From Branchiostoma floridae (lineage: Eukaryota > Chordata > Leptocardii > Amphioxiformes > Branchiostomatidae): a stretch of 64,000 bases of DNA. Position 1 is the stretch's first letter, and each line of letters begins with the position of its first letter. Location: assembly GCF_000003815.2 (NCBI RefSeq), contig NC_049980.1, positions 5,469,004 to 5,533,003 on the forward strand, in the 5' to 3' direction. Below are positions 1 through 9,535 of this stretch, piece by piece. The position numbers and the translations under genes were made by a program. The notes under the pieces are model-generated. The model saw nothing but the letters and a program-made list of their open reading frames with translations, was not told where the DNA came from and did no database searches.

Positions 1-20
1 AGTATGCAGACGTGTCTTAC

Positions 21-200
21 GTGTGCATGTTGGCACAGGGTTGCTCCATGTTCCGTCGGCTTGGCACGTCAAAGGAGAATCGCCGTTCAGTACGTATCCC
101 GAGTTACAGGTGAACGTGATCCTGTCCTGGTACAAGTTTGAACCGGTTGGTGGTACCCGGGCTCCGTTGGTTGGGGCCGTCAACACGGGGCATTGCCTAC
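21..200 (-). CDS. CCP/sushi domain exon, copy A CCP6
   Basis: A 180-bp exon with acceptor TTTCAG just above 200 and donor GTAAGA at 20-15, phase 1 at both ends. The translation is a complete CCP module: Cys I in CPVLTAPTNGA, Cys II in FTCNSGY, Cys III in LTCQADGTW and Cys IV in VPTC, with the conserved Trp and the Gly-Tyr after Cys II. CCP modules are beta-rich binding units of complement regulators and adhesion proteins. It closely resembles CCP4 of the same gene (1067-1246), with the shared ARxPPTGSN segment, and has no positional partner in copy B, where a TSP1 exon comes next. An exon duplication is the likely origin. Confidence 0.85.
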
Positions 201-721
201 CTGAAATGGTAAAACAGCCTTGGTCAGGAACTTAAAGCTACTTAGAAATAGCCTAAAGTCAAAATTAATGTCGTATAACCTGTAAAGAGATCATGCTAGA
301 AATGCTAAACATGGGGACCCCATCCTCCCTCGCAGGGACATCCAACAGCCAAACCGCCTGTCTGTGTGTACCCTGCTATTTCAACCGTCACTCTTAGTTC
401 CTGACCGCCCTGCTTATAAATATTAATGAGATTACCCTTATATACGCGAGACCCCTTTTGAAAACTGAAAGGCCTATTCTCTGATTGGCTGACAGCTGGT
501 TGGGGGGGGGGGGGGCGTCCACAGGAATTAGGAGTGGCGGTTGAAAGAGCAGGGTACATCCAGACAGGCTGACAGGTTTGGCTGTTTGATGTCCCTTCGA
601 ATTCGTAGGAGGATGAACGACCCTTGCTAGATCAATCTTGGACGGAGCTTGTAAGAATGAGTTCATGGCAACTGTACGCTAGGAATTGGTGATATCAATC
701 ATTATCAGCCTCGCATCTTAC
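201..721. repeat. Intron with a foldback element (arms 324-393 and 531-612)
   Basis: The intron between CCP5 and CCP6 holds two inverted arms of about 70-80 bp. The left arm contains GGGACATCCAACAGCCAAAC; the right arm contains the near-exact reverse complement, read as GTTTGGCTGTTTGATGTCCC. The centre has TATAAATATTAATGAG, GATTGGCTGACAGC and a 14-base G run. It is probably a non-autonomous foldback or MITE. Target-site duplications were not resolved. Homology to copy B begins just beyond it, at about 661. Confidence 0.7.
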
Positions 722-898
722 GTTCGCATGTTCCAACAGGATTGCTCCATGTTCCGTCAGCTTGGCACGTCACAGGAGAGACTCCGTTCAGCTGGTATCC
801 CGAGTTACAGGTGACTGTAACCTGGTTTGGGTAGGCGTATGGTCCAGAAGGATTCAGTGCTCCGTTAGTTGGGGCCGTCAACGCTGGACATCCTCTGG
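722..898 (-). CDS. CCP/sushi domain exon, copy A CCP5
   Basis: A 177-bp phase 1-1 exon with acceptor ATTTCAG and donor GTAAGA. The 59-residue module starts RGCPALTAPTNGALNPSG and contains VTCNSGYQLNG, VTCQADGTW and GTCE, giving all four CCP cysteines and the Trp. The partner in copy B is 48729-48905, which differs by a few residues (NPSG against SPNG). The reading frame is intact. Confidence 0.87.
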
Positions 899-1066
899 CT
901 GAAATTGTCAATAACATTTTGATTTATTCCTGTGTAGTGTTGTTTTAATACTGAAAGTGGAGCAACTACTTTCTTTAAATTGATACTTAATTCCTAAAAC
1001 TGTATTCTAAGGTTACAATTCCACGATGGATACTTCTTTCTTAGGAACATATGTAACCCGTCTTAC

Positions 1067-1246
1067 GTTCGCATGTTGGAACAGGGTTGTTCCATGTTCC
1101 GTCAGCTTGGCACGTCAAAGGAGAATCGCCGTTCAGTACATATCCAGAGTTACAGGTGAACGTGATCCTGTCCTGGTAGGAGTTTGAACCGGTTGGTGGT
1201 GCCCGCGCTCCGTTAGTTGGGGCCGTCAACACGGGGCATTGTATGC
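1067..1246 (-). CDS. CCP/sushi domain exon, copy A CCP4
   Basis: A 180-bp phase 1-1 exon. The module begins IQCPVLTAPTNGARAPPTG, followed by ITFTCNSGYVLNGDSPLTC, GTWNNPVPTC and a basic end. All CCP landmarks are present. It is one residue longer than the CCP3/CCP5 type, because of the ARAPPTGSN insert shared with CCP6. The copy B partner is 49070-49249. Confidence 0.87.
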
Positions 1247-1460
1247 CTGAAATGTTTAATAAACACTCTTGATCAGAAACCCTCAACGATATATTGACCT
1301 TTGCTCAAGTAGAACCTCTGAATGACTCATGTTAGAAAAAAAACAACCTTGACGACCTTTGCTAAAATTAATTTTGCTCGAAACTTTTAACAATGAATTA
1401 AGTTCATGGCAACAGCAAGCTACGAATTGCTAGTAACAATAATTGTCAAACGCATCTTAC

Positions 1461-1637
1461 GTTCGCATGTTCCAACAGGGTTGCTCCATGTTCCGTCAGC
1501 TTGGCACGTAACAGGAGAGACTCCGTTCAGGTTGTATCCCGAGTTACAGGTGACTGTAACCTGGGCCGGGTACGAGTATGATCCAGTGGGACTCAGCGCT
1601 CCGTTAGTGGGGGCCGTCAACGCCGGGCATGGTCTCG
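1461..1637 (-). CDS. CCP/sushi domain exon, copy A CCP3
   Basis: A 177-bp phase 1-1 exon with acceptor CAG above 1637 and donor GTAAGA at 1460-1455. The module reads RPCPALTAPTNGALSPTG, then VTCNSGYNLNG, VTCQADGTWSNP and GTCE. Four cysteines and the Trp are present. The copy B partner is 49467-49643 (Asn to Gln in the GY-x-LNG segment). Confidence 0.87.
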
Positions 1638-2050
1638 CTGTAGTGGTAAAATATCTATGTTCAGATATCTAATATTTTTACTTAACATACGTATATATAT
1701 ATACATAGAGTGACGTCCGATGGTTGTCTTTCACGTGTTTACTATCAAAGTCCGATAGTAGATGTCTACTGTGGCCATCCTCCTTATCATAGACTTCTTA
1801 TCACTTCTTAACATTTCAAGGCATTCGGATAGCGCAGCCGAACACCAGCCGACTGAGCCGACCGCCAGCCGATTGAGCCGACCACCAGCCAACTACAGCC
1901 GACTTAGCATCCAAATCACTCCTTACCTCCTAGTCGGGGGAGAGTCGGAAATCAAATTCCGGCTATATGTAAGCTAGGCTTAAGTGTCTGCGTGTCAAAA
2001 CATATTTTACAATAAATAGTTAGTATCACTTAGTGTCAAGCTCATCTTAC
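1638..2050. repeat. Intron with short CAGCCGA-type minisatellite
   Basis: Between CCP3 and CCP2, about 1836-1905 holds an imperfect tandem repeat built on CAGCCGA and GAGCCGACC, six or so units of 7-17 bp. The rest is AT-rich intron containing GTGACGTCCGATG, which recurs in the matching copy B intron near 49694. No coding signal is seen. Confidence 0.55.
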
Positions 2051-2227
2051 GTTCGCATGTTGGGACAGGGTCGCTCCATGTTCCGTCAGCTTGGCATGTC
2101 AGAGAAGAGACTCCGTTCAGTTGGTATCCCGAGTTACAGGTGACTGTAACCTGGTTCGGGTAGGAGTACGGTCCGGCAGGATTCAGCGCTCCGTTAGTTG
2201 GGGCCGTCAACGCCGGGCATGGTATGG
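2051..2227 (-). CDS. CCP/sushi domain exon, copy A CCP2
   Basis: A 177-bp phase 1-1 exon. It translates as IPCPALTAPTNGALNPAG, VTCNSGYQLNGVSSLTC, GTWSDPVPTC and ERK. It is a complete CCP module. The copy B partner, 50419-50598, is one residue longer (GPAYSYP against GPYSYP). Confidence 0.87.
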
Positions 2228-2429
2228 CTGTAATAGTGAAATATACTATAATTAGATATCTAATATTTTACTATGAATACAGTGGCCATATCCCAATTAT
2301 TATAGACTTATGTCCACTAAATTGTAGGCACGTACGACGTAAAACACATTTGATCGATAAATTCTTTCATTTCTATTTTGTGTTGGAAAACTTTCAGTAA
2401 GTCATAGTCATACGGTGTATTACAGCACC

Positions 2430-2695
2430 GTTGGGGTTATACCGCCCCTTACGGTATTCCATTTCTTCTAGCTGTTCAAAGCCAGGTCTCCCGTCCGAGT
2501 GAACGATGTAAATCACCGAGTGGCTGATACGAGACGGAAGTACACCAGACCTGAGGCCATTTGGGTGATTTGAAATAAGTCACCAACTCCAGACGGAAGG
2601 ATTTGCACCATCGCACACCGGGGCATGCCCTACCGTTTTTCGAAAGGTGTGGTGGGTTCTCTAACGTGCGTAATATGTGGCTCTTCCCAAACACT
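2430..2695 (-). mobile_element. SINE body fragment lacking the tRNA head
   Basis: The sequence matches the body of the full SINE at 49883-50385: GGTTATACCGCCCCTTACGG, AGGTCTCCCGTCCGAGTGAA, GTGGCTGATACGAGAC and GGATTTGCACCATCGCACAC are all shared, in the same orientation. The tRNA-like head is missing. It lies in the CCP1-CCP2 intron, whereas the copy B SINE is in the CCP2-CCP3 intron, so the two are separate insertions. Confidence 0.7.
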
Positions 2696-2722
2696 GGAAA
2701 ACTTTATCACATTTAACGTTAC

Positions 2723-2899
2723 CTTGACAAGTTGGTACGGGGTGGCTCCATGCGCCGTCGGCTTGGCAGGTAGCTGAGGAGTCACCGACGAGTCGGTACC
2801 CCTGGTTACAGTCAAACTGCACCACGTCCTGGTAAGTGTTGGCACCGCTTGGATCCACAGTGCCATCTGCTGGAGCCGCCCGGATCGGACATGTGACAA
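2723..2899 (-). CDS. CCP/sushi domain exon, copy A CCP1
   Basis: A 177-bp exon with acceptor TTCTAG and donor GTAACG, phase 1-1. It translates as [47 protein letters not shown] and QG. This is a divergent CCP: it differs strongly from CCP2-6, which look like recent internal duplicates of each other. The copy B partner is 51188-51364. Confidence 0.86.
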
Positions 2900-3406
2900 C
2901 TAGAACGACAAAAAAAACATTTATTTAAGCAAAAGCTGAGAATCAGCTCGCTGTACGCCAGGTATAAGTTCCAAGCAAAACGGGTCTTAATGTTTTGACC
3001 AAGTACCATTCGTACTATTTACTGCAAGCATTGTAGCCAATATCATGGAGGCAATCCATATGTCGGGCTATCAGATACCACATATTGTTACCTCGGACTT
3101 CGTAAACGGAGATTTTGTTTGTAGTCACTTTTTATGGTGTCTTTGTCACGTAAGTATCCATCAACTTTCTATTTTACAACTATCCAGCAAGTTTCACTTC
3201 TGCAACTTAAGCCATGGCTACCTCCCTAGTGTCACTTCTACAAGTATAGTTGTTAGGCTTCAACACAACATGCCTATCTGACCACCCCCGAAGAGGATTT
3301 TTTTTCTGAAATCAATGAGCGCGCTGATGTCATCCATAAGATTTACTTGCTTTATCCTTATAGGACGAAGTAATTGATTACGAGTAGGTCCAACATTGCG
3401 ACTCAC
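2900..3406. other. Intron between EGF and CCP1, nothing recognised
   Basis: AT-rich sequence with weak similarity to the matching copy B intron (51365-51836). No repeat, RNA or coding feature was recognised. Confidence 0.5.
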
Positions 3407-3523
3407 CTCGACAAGTCAGACCGTCTCCCACGAACCCGGTGACGCAGGCACACTGAAATGTTCGGCCGAGGACAGTGCAAGTGGCCATGGCATCGCACGG
3501 GGAGGGGTCGCACAAGTCGCTAC
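3407..3523 (-). CDS. EGF-like domain exon, copy A
   Basis: A 117-bp exon encoding 39 residues, acceptor TGCAG and donor GTGAGT, phase 1-1. The translation has the six EGF cysteines in order: LCDPSPC, ATC, FQCAC and GFVGDGLTC. The GFxGDGxxC ending is typical of EGF modules in extracellular mosaics. A calcium-binding DxxE start is not obvious. It follows the VWA exon, and the copy B partner 51837-51953 is almost identical. Confidence 0.85.
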
Positions 3524-3991
3524 CTGCATTAAGGTGCATAATGAAATTTGATTTAGTTCAATATTAGACACATTTGATTAAAATATATATTGTCGACTAC
3601 TATATACAGACAAATGAAGGCATCCGTAGGTTACTGAAAAAAAGTAGAAATGGGCAAAAGAAGACTCCGTAAAAACTGCAACATATTTGATGAAAAAAAG
3701 ATATTGTCAACTACGTATACGTACTGTATATAGATAAATGAAGTGAGAAAGTTTAGCATTTACCAGCCCCCGTGGGTTAATGGAAAATAAAGTAGAGGTG
3801 GGGAGAAACTGACAGGAAATAATATGCCAGAGGCCAGTAAGCCGGCCATCGGAGAACATCTTTCAACCTTGCAAAATTTTGCTTCCATAGCTGGCTTAGT
3901 CCTTTGACGTATATGGTCAATTTCTACAATGTTTTTGAGACTATATTGAAAACCTAACCCTGGGAAAACCAAACGGAGAATTCAAACTTAC

Positions 3992-4570
3992 TGTCGCAGA
4001 TGGACTGTCCAATCCGTTGCGCGTGATCGTTTATGGCTTCCGCGAGAGCCCCGTAATCATCCACCCTAAATACCCTGTCCTGGTCGCCTGCAATGTCCAA
4101 CAGTGTTTGGTCGGTGATGTCCAAACGGTGCCCAACGCCAATCGCAAACACCGTTACACCTTGTTGCCTCAGTCTCTCTGCTGGAGCTGCTACTTCATCA
4201 TGGGGGTCATCGTCCGTGAGGACGACTAGAATCGGAAGGACGTTGTCTCTAGCGCCGTTGGCTTGGGTGAAGGAGTTGGTGCGAACGTAGTCCAGGGCTT
4301 CTCCTGTGTACGTTCTGCCTCTGTCGTAGTCGATGTTCCTCACGGCCGTATCGAAATCGTTCCTGTTGTCGAACTCGTTGAGGCGGACATGGGTCACTTC
4401 CGCGCCGCTGTCGCTGAAGGTGACTACTCCAACCCTCGTGGCGTCTTGAGCAAATTCGAAGTTGCTGGTCACTTCGATGACGAAGTCCTTCGACGTCTCG
4501 AATCCACCAGCCCTCACGCTTTCCGAGCTGTCTACCAGGAAGACAATGTCTACATGCTGGGCGCATTGAC
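3992..4570 (-). CDS. von Willebrand factor A domain exon, copy A
   Basis: A 579-bp exon encoding 193 residues, acceptor TTTCAG and donor GTAAGT, phase 1-1. It opens QCAQHVDIVFLVDSSESV, with the MIDAS DxSxS motif in DSSES. RTYTGEAL then carries the MIDAS Thr and LTDDDPHDE the later Asp. GVTVFAIGVG and the closing QRIGQSIC helix segment fit a whole VWA fold with flanking cysteines. VWA domains with a MIDAS bind ligands through a divalent metal. The single-exon domain is intact. Copy B (52456-53034) differs by a few residues, including DDVP for DDDP. Confidence 0.93.
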
Positions 4571-5111
4571 CTGAAACAGCAGATACGAGACGTATTTGAG
4601 AACTTAGTCACGTTTAGGATTGTGTTCTAGCCGCAAAAGCGCCACCTACATCGGCTTCATTTGGCGGCGAGATGCAGTACGAGAGATAGAAGATGTCTGA
4701 TAGGCATCGAAACGTAAGCATATAAGAACCACTGGTTAAGAATAAGACTTTTTTTACACTTCTATATTATACCAACCTGATAGAAATGATTTTAGGCATG
4801 TATTTGAGACCTAATACAAACTTTGAAATGTGATTTTCGATCAGTTTTATCGGAATGATTCATTTACGTGCATTCATCATTGGTTACGTAGGTATTAAAA
4901 GTCATCTTCATGCAAATGAAAAATCAGAAATTTCATAAAATCAATTCTTTATCAATTTACAGGTATTGAATGTTAAATGTCCACATTATTGTTTTTATGG
5001 TTTTGAGTGATACAACACCAATCTTATCTTTGTGGATGATCCTATATTTACCATTCTACACTCCGACATACCATGACAAAAATTGCGGTAGGTGAATCTA
5101 AATTCCGTTAC
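4571..5111. other. Intron between mini-exon and VWA exon, nothing recognised
   Basis: AT-rich sequence that aligns well with copy B 53035-53588; parts from about 4960 are almost identical. No feature was recognised. Confidence 0.5.
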
Positions 5112-5141
5112 CTGTTGGAGACGGCGTCTGCTGTCCAACGA
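5112..5141 (-). CDS. 30-bp linker mini-exon upstream of VWA, copy A
   Basis: Polypyrimidine tract plus TTTTCAG, then 30 bp encoding VGQQTPSPT, then donor GTAACG, phase 1-1. The linker is rich in Pro, Thr and Ser and would sit just before the VWA domain. The same exon and splice sites are kept in copy B (53589-53618), though the two copies are so alike here that this is weak proof of selection. It is too short to be called by ORF length. Confidence 0.6.
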
Positions 5142-6736
5142 CTGAAAACAAAAAGTGATGAAAGATGATTAGTATTTAATATGTAATTAGACAGGAATTA
5201 ATACGAGAGAACAGTGTTTTACATCGCCATGACCACATTATGATATTCAGTGGGTGACTGTGTACCACGCTCTTAAGATCATTCTAGATCATGACGTATA
5301 GGCTATGACGTATGAAGTATAAGTCACGATAAACTTATGAACTTATAACTTCCCATGAAGGAGCCCTAAATCCAGAACAAAGTTCTTTTTGGTTTATATT
5401 AATTCTATAAAGTAAAGAATTCATATAGCATCACATTTTTGAAAATAAATCAATATTCCACCACACACAAATATCATTAGAACCTTGCGCATCAAAAAGC
5501 ATTTAGAGTCCACTCCCCAGTTCTACCCGAATTATATTAATCAATCTTAGCCCAATGCTGAATACAATGTCCTTTCCACCGCCTGACGAAAGGTAGGCTA
5601 CAAATTTATTTCAGTGACGTCGATAAGGAAAACTCTTGTTACGTGTTCTTAAATGTTTTATGAAGAATTGCTCCTCCTGGTGTTCTTATTGTCCCTCATT
5701 TATGTCAAAAATATTCTCCATAAAGGCAGTGTATATGCGTATAGGAAATACATGTGTAGGGTCTGTATGGGTTTAGTGTGTGTTATGAATTGTTTACAAA
5801 CACGTCGCGTACTATACTTCACCACAAATGAAACTCTACAAAACGTGTTCTGATAATGTATACATTGATACATCAAATAATGAAAAACCATACCCTTCCT
5901 GACGTTATGTGTCCCTTTAACATAAAAAAGTGATATAAAGTCAACGTTTATTAAAAAAAAAAACTATGAGAATACAAGGATCTTGAATATTTGAAGGTAA
6001 GATATAAACATTTGCATGTCAAGGCATTGTTATCTTTTTATATTACTTTTGCCCCTTGGCTAATACCATTGCCTCTCTTAGTAGCCTTTTTAGTTCTGGT
6101 TGATTATATTATCAAATAGTGATACACATGTAAACCACTACTCTTTCTTCTTTCCTTTCAGAGTCCTTGACATTATTATCAATGAACAAAATACGTCAAC
6201 TGGGGAAACTAGAATAAGCAACACATGTACGTAATTTAGTTTTACCAAAAAATGACAACACAGGAACAAAGCGGTGGTCAGAGGTCAACGCAAATATCAT
6301 ATACTACTAAATCAACGTAACGTTTATGCTTTGAACATACATAATTATTGTTTACAACCGGGATGGCCATAATGACAAAGAAATTAATATTCAACAATCA
6401 ATAGACCAATCAATTTTTAGTGATTAACATGGGAGACAGTGTCTGAGCTGAGCTGAGTAACAACTTAGAAATTTTAACATTCTGCACACCCAATTCACAA
6501 TAGTTTAACAGGTCATTGGAGTTCATGTATGTGTACCATCTGGGGGAAGATTTCATTGCGATGACGTCATCAGCGCCTTTCCCACCAGGACCCGGATGAT
6601 CAGTTGATAGATTATAATGCCAGGGAGTGATACGTGTAAGCGAGGTGTGGCTCTCCTCAAATACGTATATGGGACCTCCACTTCATATAGTCATAGGTTG
6701 TACACTGAAATAATTCTTTAATTTAATTGTTTACGA

Positions 6737-6740
<4 letters not shown>

Positions 6741-6782
<42 letters not shown>

Positions 6783-6791
6783 AGAGAGAGG
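6741..6791. repeat. (GT)n(AG)n microsatellite
   Basis: A compound simple repeat: GT tract followed by AG tract. In copy B the matching place (55217-55319) has a much longer GT tract, so the length has changed since duplication. Confidence 0.9.
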
Positions 6792-6954
6792 AGAAGGTAT
6801 ACAAAGGGTCACTTGAGAGCTAACAGAACTTTTTCAATCATGTTGACATTTTGAATACCGCGGTCGTTCTAATCGTCAAAGATACGGCCCTAAACTAGGA
6901 ACTAACTGAGCAAAGATAAGGAAAAATAAACGTTAAGTACCCAAGGGCAATACG

Positions 6955-7015
6955 CGGTGCCATACCAACGGATTCGAACCAAGAAATACTGGGTTTTCGG
7001 CCAAACACTGTCTTT
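6955..7015 (-). repeat. tRNA-like (SINE head) remnant
   Basis: On the minus strand GGTTCGAATCC matches the RNA polymerase III box B, preceded by TTTGGCCGAAAACCCAG as in the SINE heads here. No cloverleaf can be drawn, so this is a SINE or tRNA-derived remnant. The copy B match is 55485-55545. Confidence 0.5.
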
Positions 7016-7290
7016 GTTGTTGTCTTTTGTTGTCTGACCCAGCAATGTGTTAAGCTCGTCTACCATTTACAGAAGTATTCAACAACGAAATTGGTCATTA
7101 TGCTTGACCTGGTAGTGCATTAAAATGGTTATTTGAGTTGGGTGTAACTACAGATAGTTTAACATACCGTAGTGCTCAGCGTTCACAGGTACTGATTCAT
7201 CTTTTCTACGTCATTATACCCCCACTGGGGCGGCAACGAAATTTTCCATATCGTAAACTTTTGTCTATTTATTCGAACGGTCGTCCCCAT

Positions 7291-7484
7291 TACTCTCCAA
7301 GCAGAAGTTAGACTCAGGCTATATTTTTTGCATTTTTAGCCGTTTTTATCCGACTTTCTATTTTGTACTAAAATCTTGATGTGTCTAGACCAGGAGACAC
7401 CAATATTTCAGTACAAAATAAAAAGCCCGATAAAAACAAAAACGTCGAAAAAACAGTCGGAGCCTAACCTCTGCTTGGGGAGTA
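7291..7484. mobile_element. MITE with CTCCAAGCAGA termini (M1 family), copy A flank
   Basis: The left end is TACTCTCCAAGCAGAAGTTA and the right end is CCTAACCTCTGCTTGGGGAG, so the termini are inverted. An internal palindrome, TTTTGTACT with AGTACAAAAT, and T- and A-rich segments make it able to fold along its length. TA flanks suggest a TA target. It is shared with copy B (55823-56009), so it predates the duplication. Confidence 0.75.
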
Positions 7485-7606
7485 GTCTCGCTTACCATAT
7501 CCGGGCGGTTTATAACTTTTAGGGGGACTTAGAAGAGCAACGTTTTGAATACAAATATTCCACAGTATCATAATAAATTGTAAATATAGAAATCAAAAGG
7601 AAAGTG

Positions 7607-7683
7607 CATCCCCTCGGATTCGAACCCGAGAAAAGCTCTTTCGAGAAAAGCTCTTTATACCCTATCAACTACTAAAAAAACAC
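7607..7683 (-). repeat. tRNA-derived remnant with intact T arm
   Basis: On the minus strand CTCGGGTTCGAATCCGAG forms a T-arm stem-loop with a perfect box B. Upstream AGTAGTTGATAGGG only loosely resembles box A, and there is an internal repeat of GAGCTTTTCTCGAAA. No acceptor stem pairs. Best read as a decayed tRNA or SINE head. The copy B match is 56129-56190. Confidence 0.5.
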
Positions 7684-7794
7684 CACGATGTCGATAAAGC
7701 GTGCTAATACAATTACGGGCGCGGTCAAATAGGTCGTGCGAGAGGATATAGGGAGGGAGGGGGGTAGGGAGGAAGGAGAGAGACAGAGTCTGTA

Positions 7795-7818
7795 TGTGTG
7801 TGTGTGAGTGGGGGGGTG

Positions 7819-7904
<86 letters not shown>

Positions 7905-7940
7905 GCGTGTGTGTCTGTGTGTATGTGTACGTGTGTGTGA
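7795..7940. repeat. Long (GT)n microsatellite
   Basis: About 75 bp of nearly pure GT from 7822, then interrupted GT with GC and TA variants. ORFs reading Val-Cys or His-Thr through it are artefacts. The copy B match at 56300-56550 has a different interruption pattern. Confidence 0.92.
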
Positions 7941-8548
7941 CACAGAGAGAGGGAGAGAGACAGATAGATAGAAGATATACAAAGGGCCACTTGAGAGATT
8001 ATCAGACAGGACTTTATTAATCATGTTGCCATTTTGAATATGCCTCGGTCTTTCTATCTCAAGAAAACATCGCTCTCTTCTCCCCCAGACAGCACGTTAT
8101 ATTTGCCCCCAACGAACGCATTGAATGTTGACCTTTGAAAGTGACATATTTTGTCTACTGTATGAATTTACGAAGCTATCATATGCTTTTTCTGCGCCTT
8201 CTATTGTGTGTGTGGGGGGGGGCAGAGTATGATAGCTCCGCAAATAGTCCATAAAAGTTACGTTGCAGCATTAAAAAAACTAGCAGAAAAAATCGTAAGA
8301 AAAAGATTTATGACTCAACAGAATCCAAAATAATAAAGGAAAATCTATTTTATTCCTTTTTTTTCGACGTGATAATCAGAAAACGAAGTCTGAATTTCTT
8401 TGAAAATCAAGTCATTTTGGATTGGAATGCAATATTTGAAGAGACTCAAGTCCCAGGAATATTGACTTGTGGGGGCGATTGCCCTGTACAAAGTCTGAAT
8501 TGTCCAGTCATCTCGTCTTGATTTCATCAGAGTGAAGAAGACTTGGGG

Positions 8549-8790
8549 GCGATCGCCCTGTCAGGACTTGGGGGCGATCACCCTGTCAGTGCTTGGGGCG
8601 ATCGCCCTGTGATCAGAACTTGGGGGGCGATTGCCCTGTCAGTGCTTGGGGGCGATCGCCCTGCCAGGGCTTGGGGGCGATCGCCCTGTCAGGATTTGGG
8701 GGCGATCGCCCTGTCAGTCCTTGCAGTACCTGGGGGCGATCGCCCTGACAGGACAATCGCCCGTGGTGGGCCAGTATGGGGCGACTGCCC
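8549..8790. repeat. 25-bp tandem array with GCGATCGC core, left arm
   Basis: Units of the type CTTGGGGGCGATCGCCCTG recur with cores starting at 8549, 8574, 8598, 8627, 8652, 8677, 8702 and 8736, so the main spacing is 25 bp; two decayed cores follow and a lone one lies at 8474. Some cores are GCGATCAC or GCGATTGC. The array begins about 230 bp inside the outer end of the arm. Confidence 0.88.
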
Positions 8791-9134
8791 CTACTAGGGA
8801 AAATAAAAGTACATGACAAGTAGATTTTGCACAAATATTTTGTCAACCTGTTCAATGGATCACAAAAGAACTACTCAATTGAATAAGACGTTACAGCGTA
8901 GTCATCAATCATACCTGTTTATGATACTTAGCTCCTTGAATTATGATGATCAATTTTGAACTACATCGATATCTTTCACAAGGTAGGCGTATTCCTTTCA
9001 TACATACATGACAAGGTGTGTTGAAAAGCAGACAATACATATCTTACTCTTCTTGGCAATATCAAAGGATGATAATTTTCGTAGACGCTATCAGTAAATA
9101 CGTGGTGCATTTATAAGCTGTGACTACTAAAAGC

Positions 9135-9295
9135 GGCTGGAAAGAGAAATAGGCCTAATAGACAGATATTATGTCGGAGGAGTTAGTCCGCTAAAGGTTT
9201 ACAGTTTGCCGACCTGAGCAAAATGTACTCCTATAACGGACAAACCCCTCTTGCATGTTATCCGTCTATTTGGCCGATTTCTTAACTTTCCAGCC
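9135..9295. mobile_element. 161-bp foldback MITE in left arm
   Basis: Starts GGCTGGAAAGAGAAATAGG and ends GATTTCTTAACTTTCCAGCC. The two halves pair over nearly all their length (AATAGACAGATA with TATCCGTCTATT; GTTAGTCCGCTA with TAACGGACAAAC). Its mirror is at about 23537-23697 in the right arm, so it was in place before the arms formed. Confidence 0.7.
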
Positions 9296-9442
9296 ACCCC
9301 AGGAGTAAAGGATGATTAAAGGAAACGTTAAAACAGTTTGTGTTCGTCTAACACATGAAACTAATGATTACACTCAAAACTGCGTTCTACATAAAAGTAA
9401 TGGACCGTTTCTATATTTCGTTAGCTGAATCACACTTGTATT

Positions 9443-9535
9443 TTTAAGTCGGGGCGAGGGCCGGCAAAGGTGCCATTACCTGTTCCCTCGCCCCTTACAC
9501 TTCTGTGTTGAATCTTAATAAACAAATAAACTTGT
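9443..9535 (+). repeat. GC-rich hairpin and LINE-like tail
   Basis: GGGGCGAGGG pairs with CCCTCGCCCC about 30 bp further on, followed by TTGAATCTTAATAAACAAAT, an AATAAA-containing tail of the kind seen at LINE 3' ends. The mirror is at about 23290-23380 in the right arm. Element family not identified. Confidence 0.4.

Larger units (their letters stand above)
21..5141 (-). other. Gene model, copy A: partial VWA-EGF-CCP mosaic protein gene
   Basis: Overview of the exons listed separately. Read on the minus strand the order is 30-bp mini-exon (5141-5112), VWA (4570-3992), EGF (3523-3407) and six CCP exons (2899-2723, 2227-2051, 1637-1461, 1246-1067, 898-722, 200-21). Every junction has AG/GT borders and phase 1, so any exon can be skipped or duplicated without breaking frame. 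The 5' end (signal peptide) was not found. The 3' end runs off the window; copy B continues into TSP1 and C-type lectin exons, so the same is expected here. The product is probably extracellular. No frameshift or stop was seen in any exon. Confidence 0.82.
5142..8311. other. 5' flank of copy A, no gene recognised
   Basis: Collinear with copy B 53619-56908. It holds a GT/AG microsatellite, a CTCCAAGCAGA-end MITE, two tRNA-like remnants and a long GT tract, listed separately. First exon, signal peptide and promoter of the VWA gene were not found here, and may lie beyond the inserted block. Confidence 0.5.

Noticed and set aside
23..235. Plus-strand ORFs over the CCP, VWA and TSP1 exons
   Set aside because: Antisense shadows; the minus-strand frames carry the cysteine patterns and splice borders.
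7655..8024. ORFs rich in His-Thr, Cys-Val or Leu-Ser near 7.7-8.0 kb and 56.2-56.6 kb
   Set aside because: Translations of GT microsatellites and their flanks.
8549..8790. GCGATCGC repeats as a sign of cyanobacterial contamination
   Set aside because: They form a 25-bp tandem array inside both arms of an amphioxus-like repeat, with MITEs around; the match to HIP1 is coincidental.
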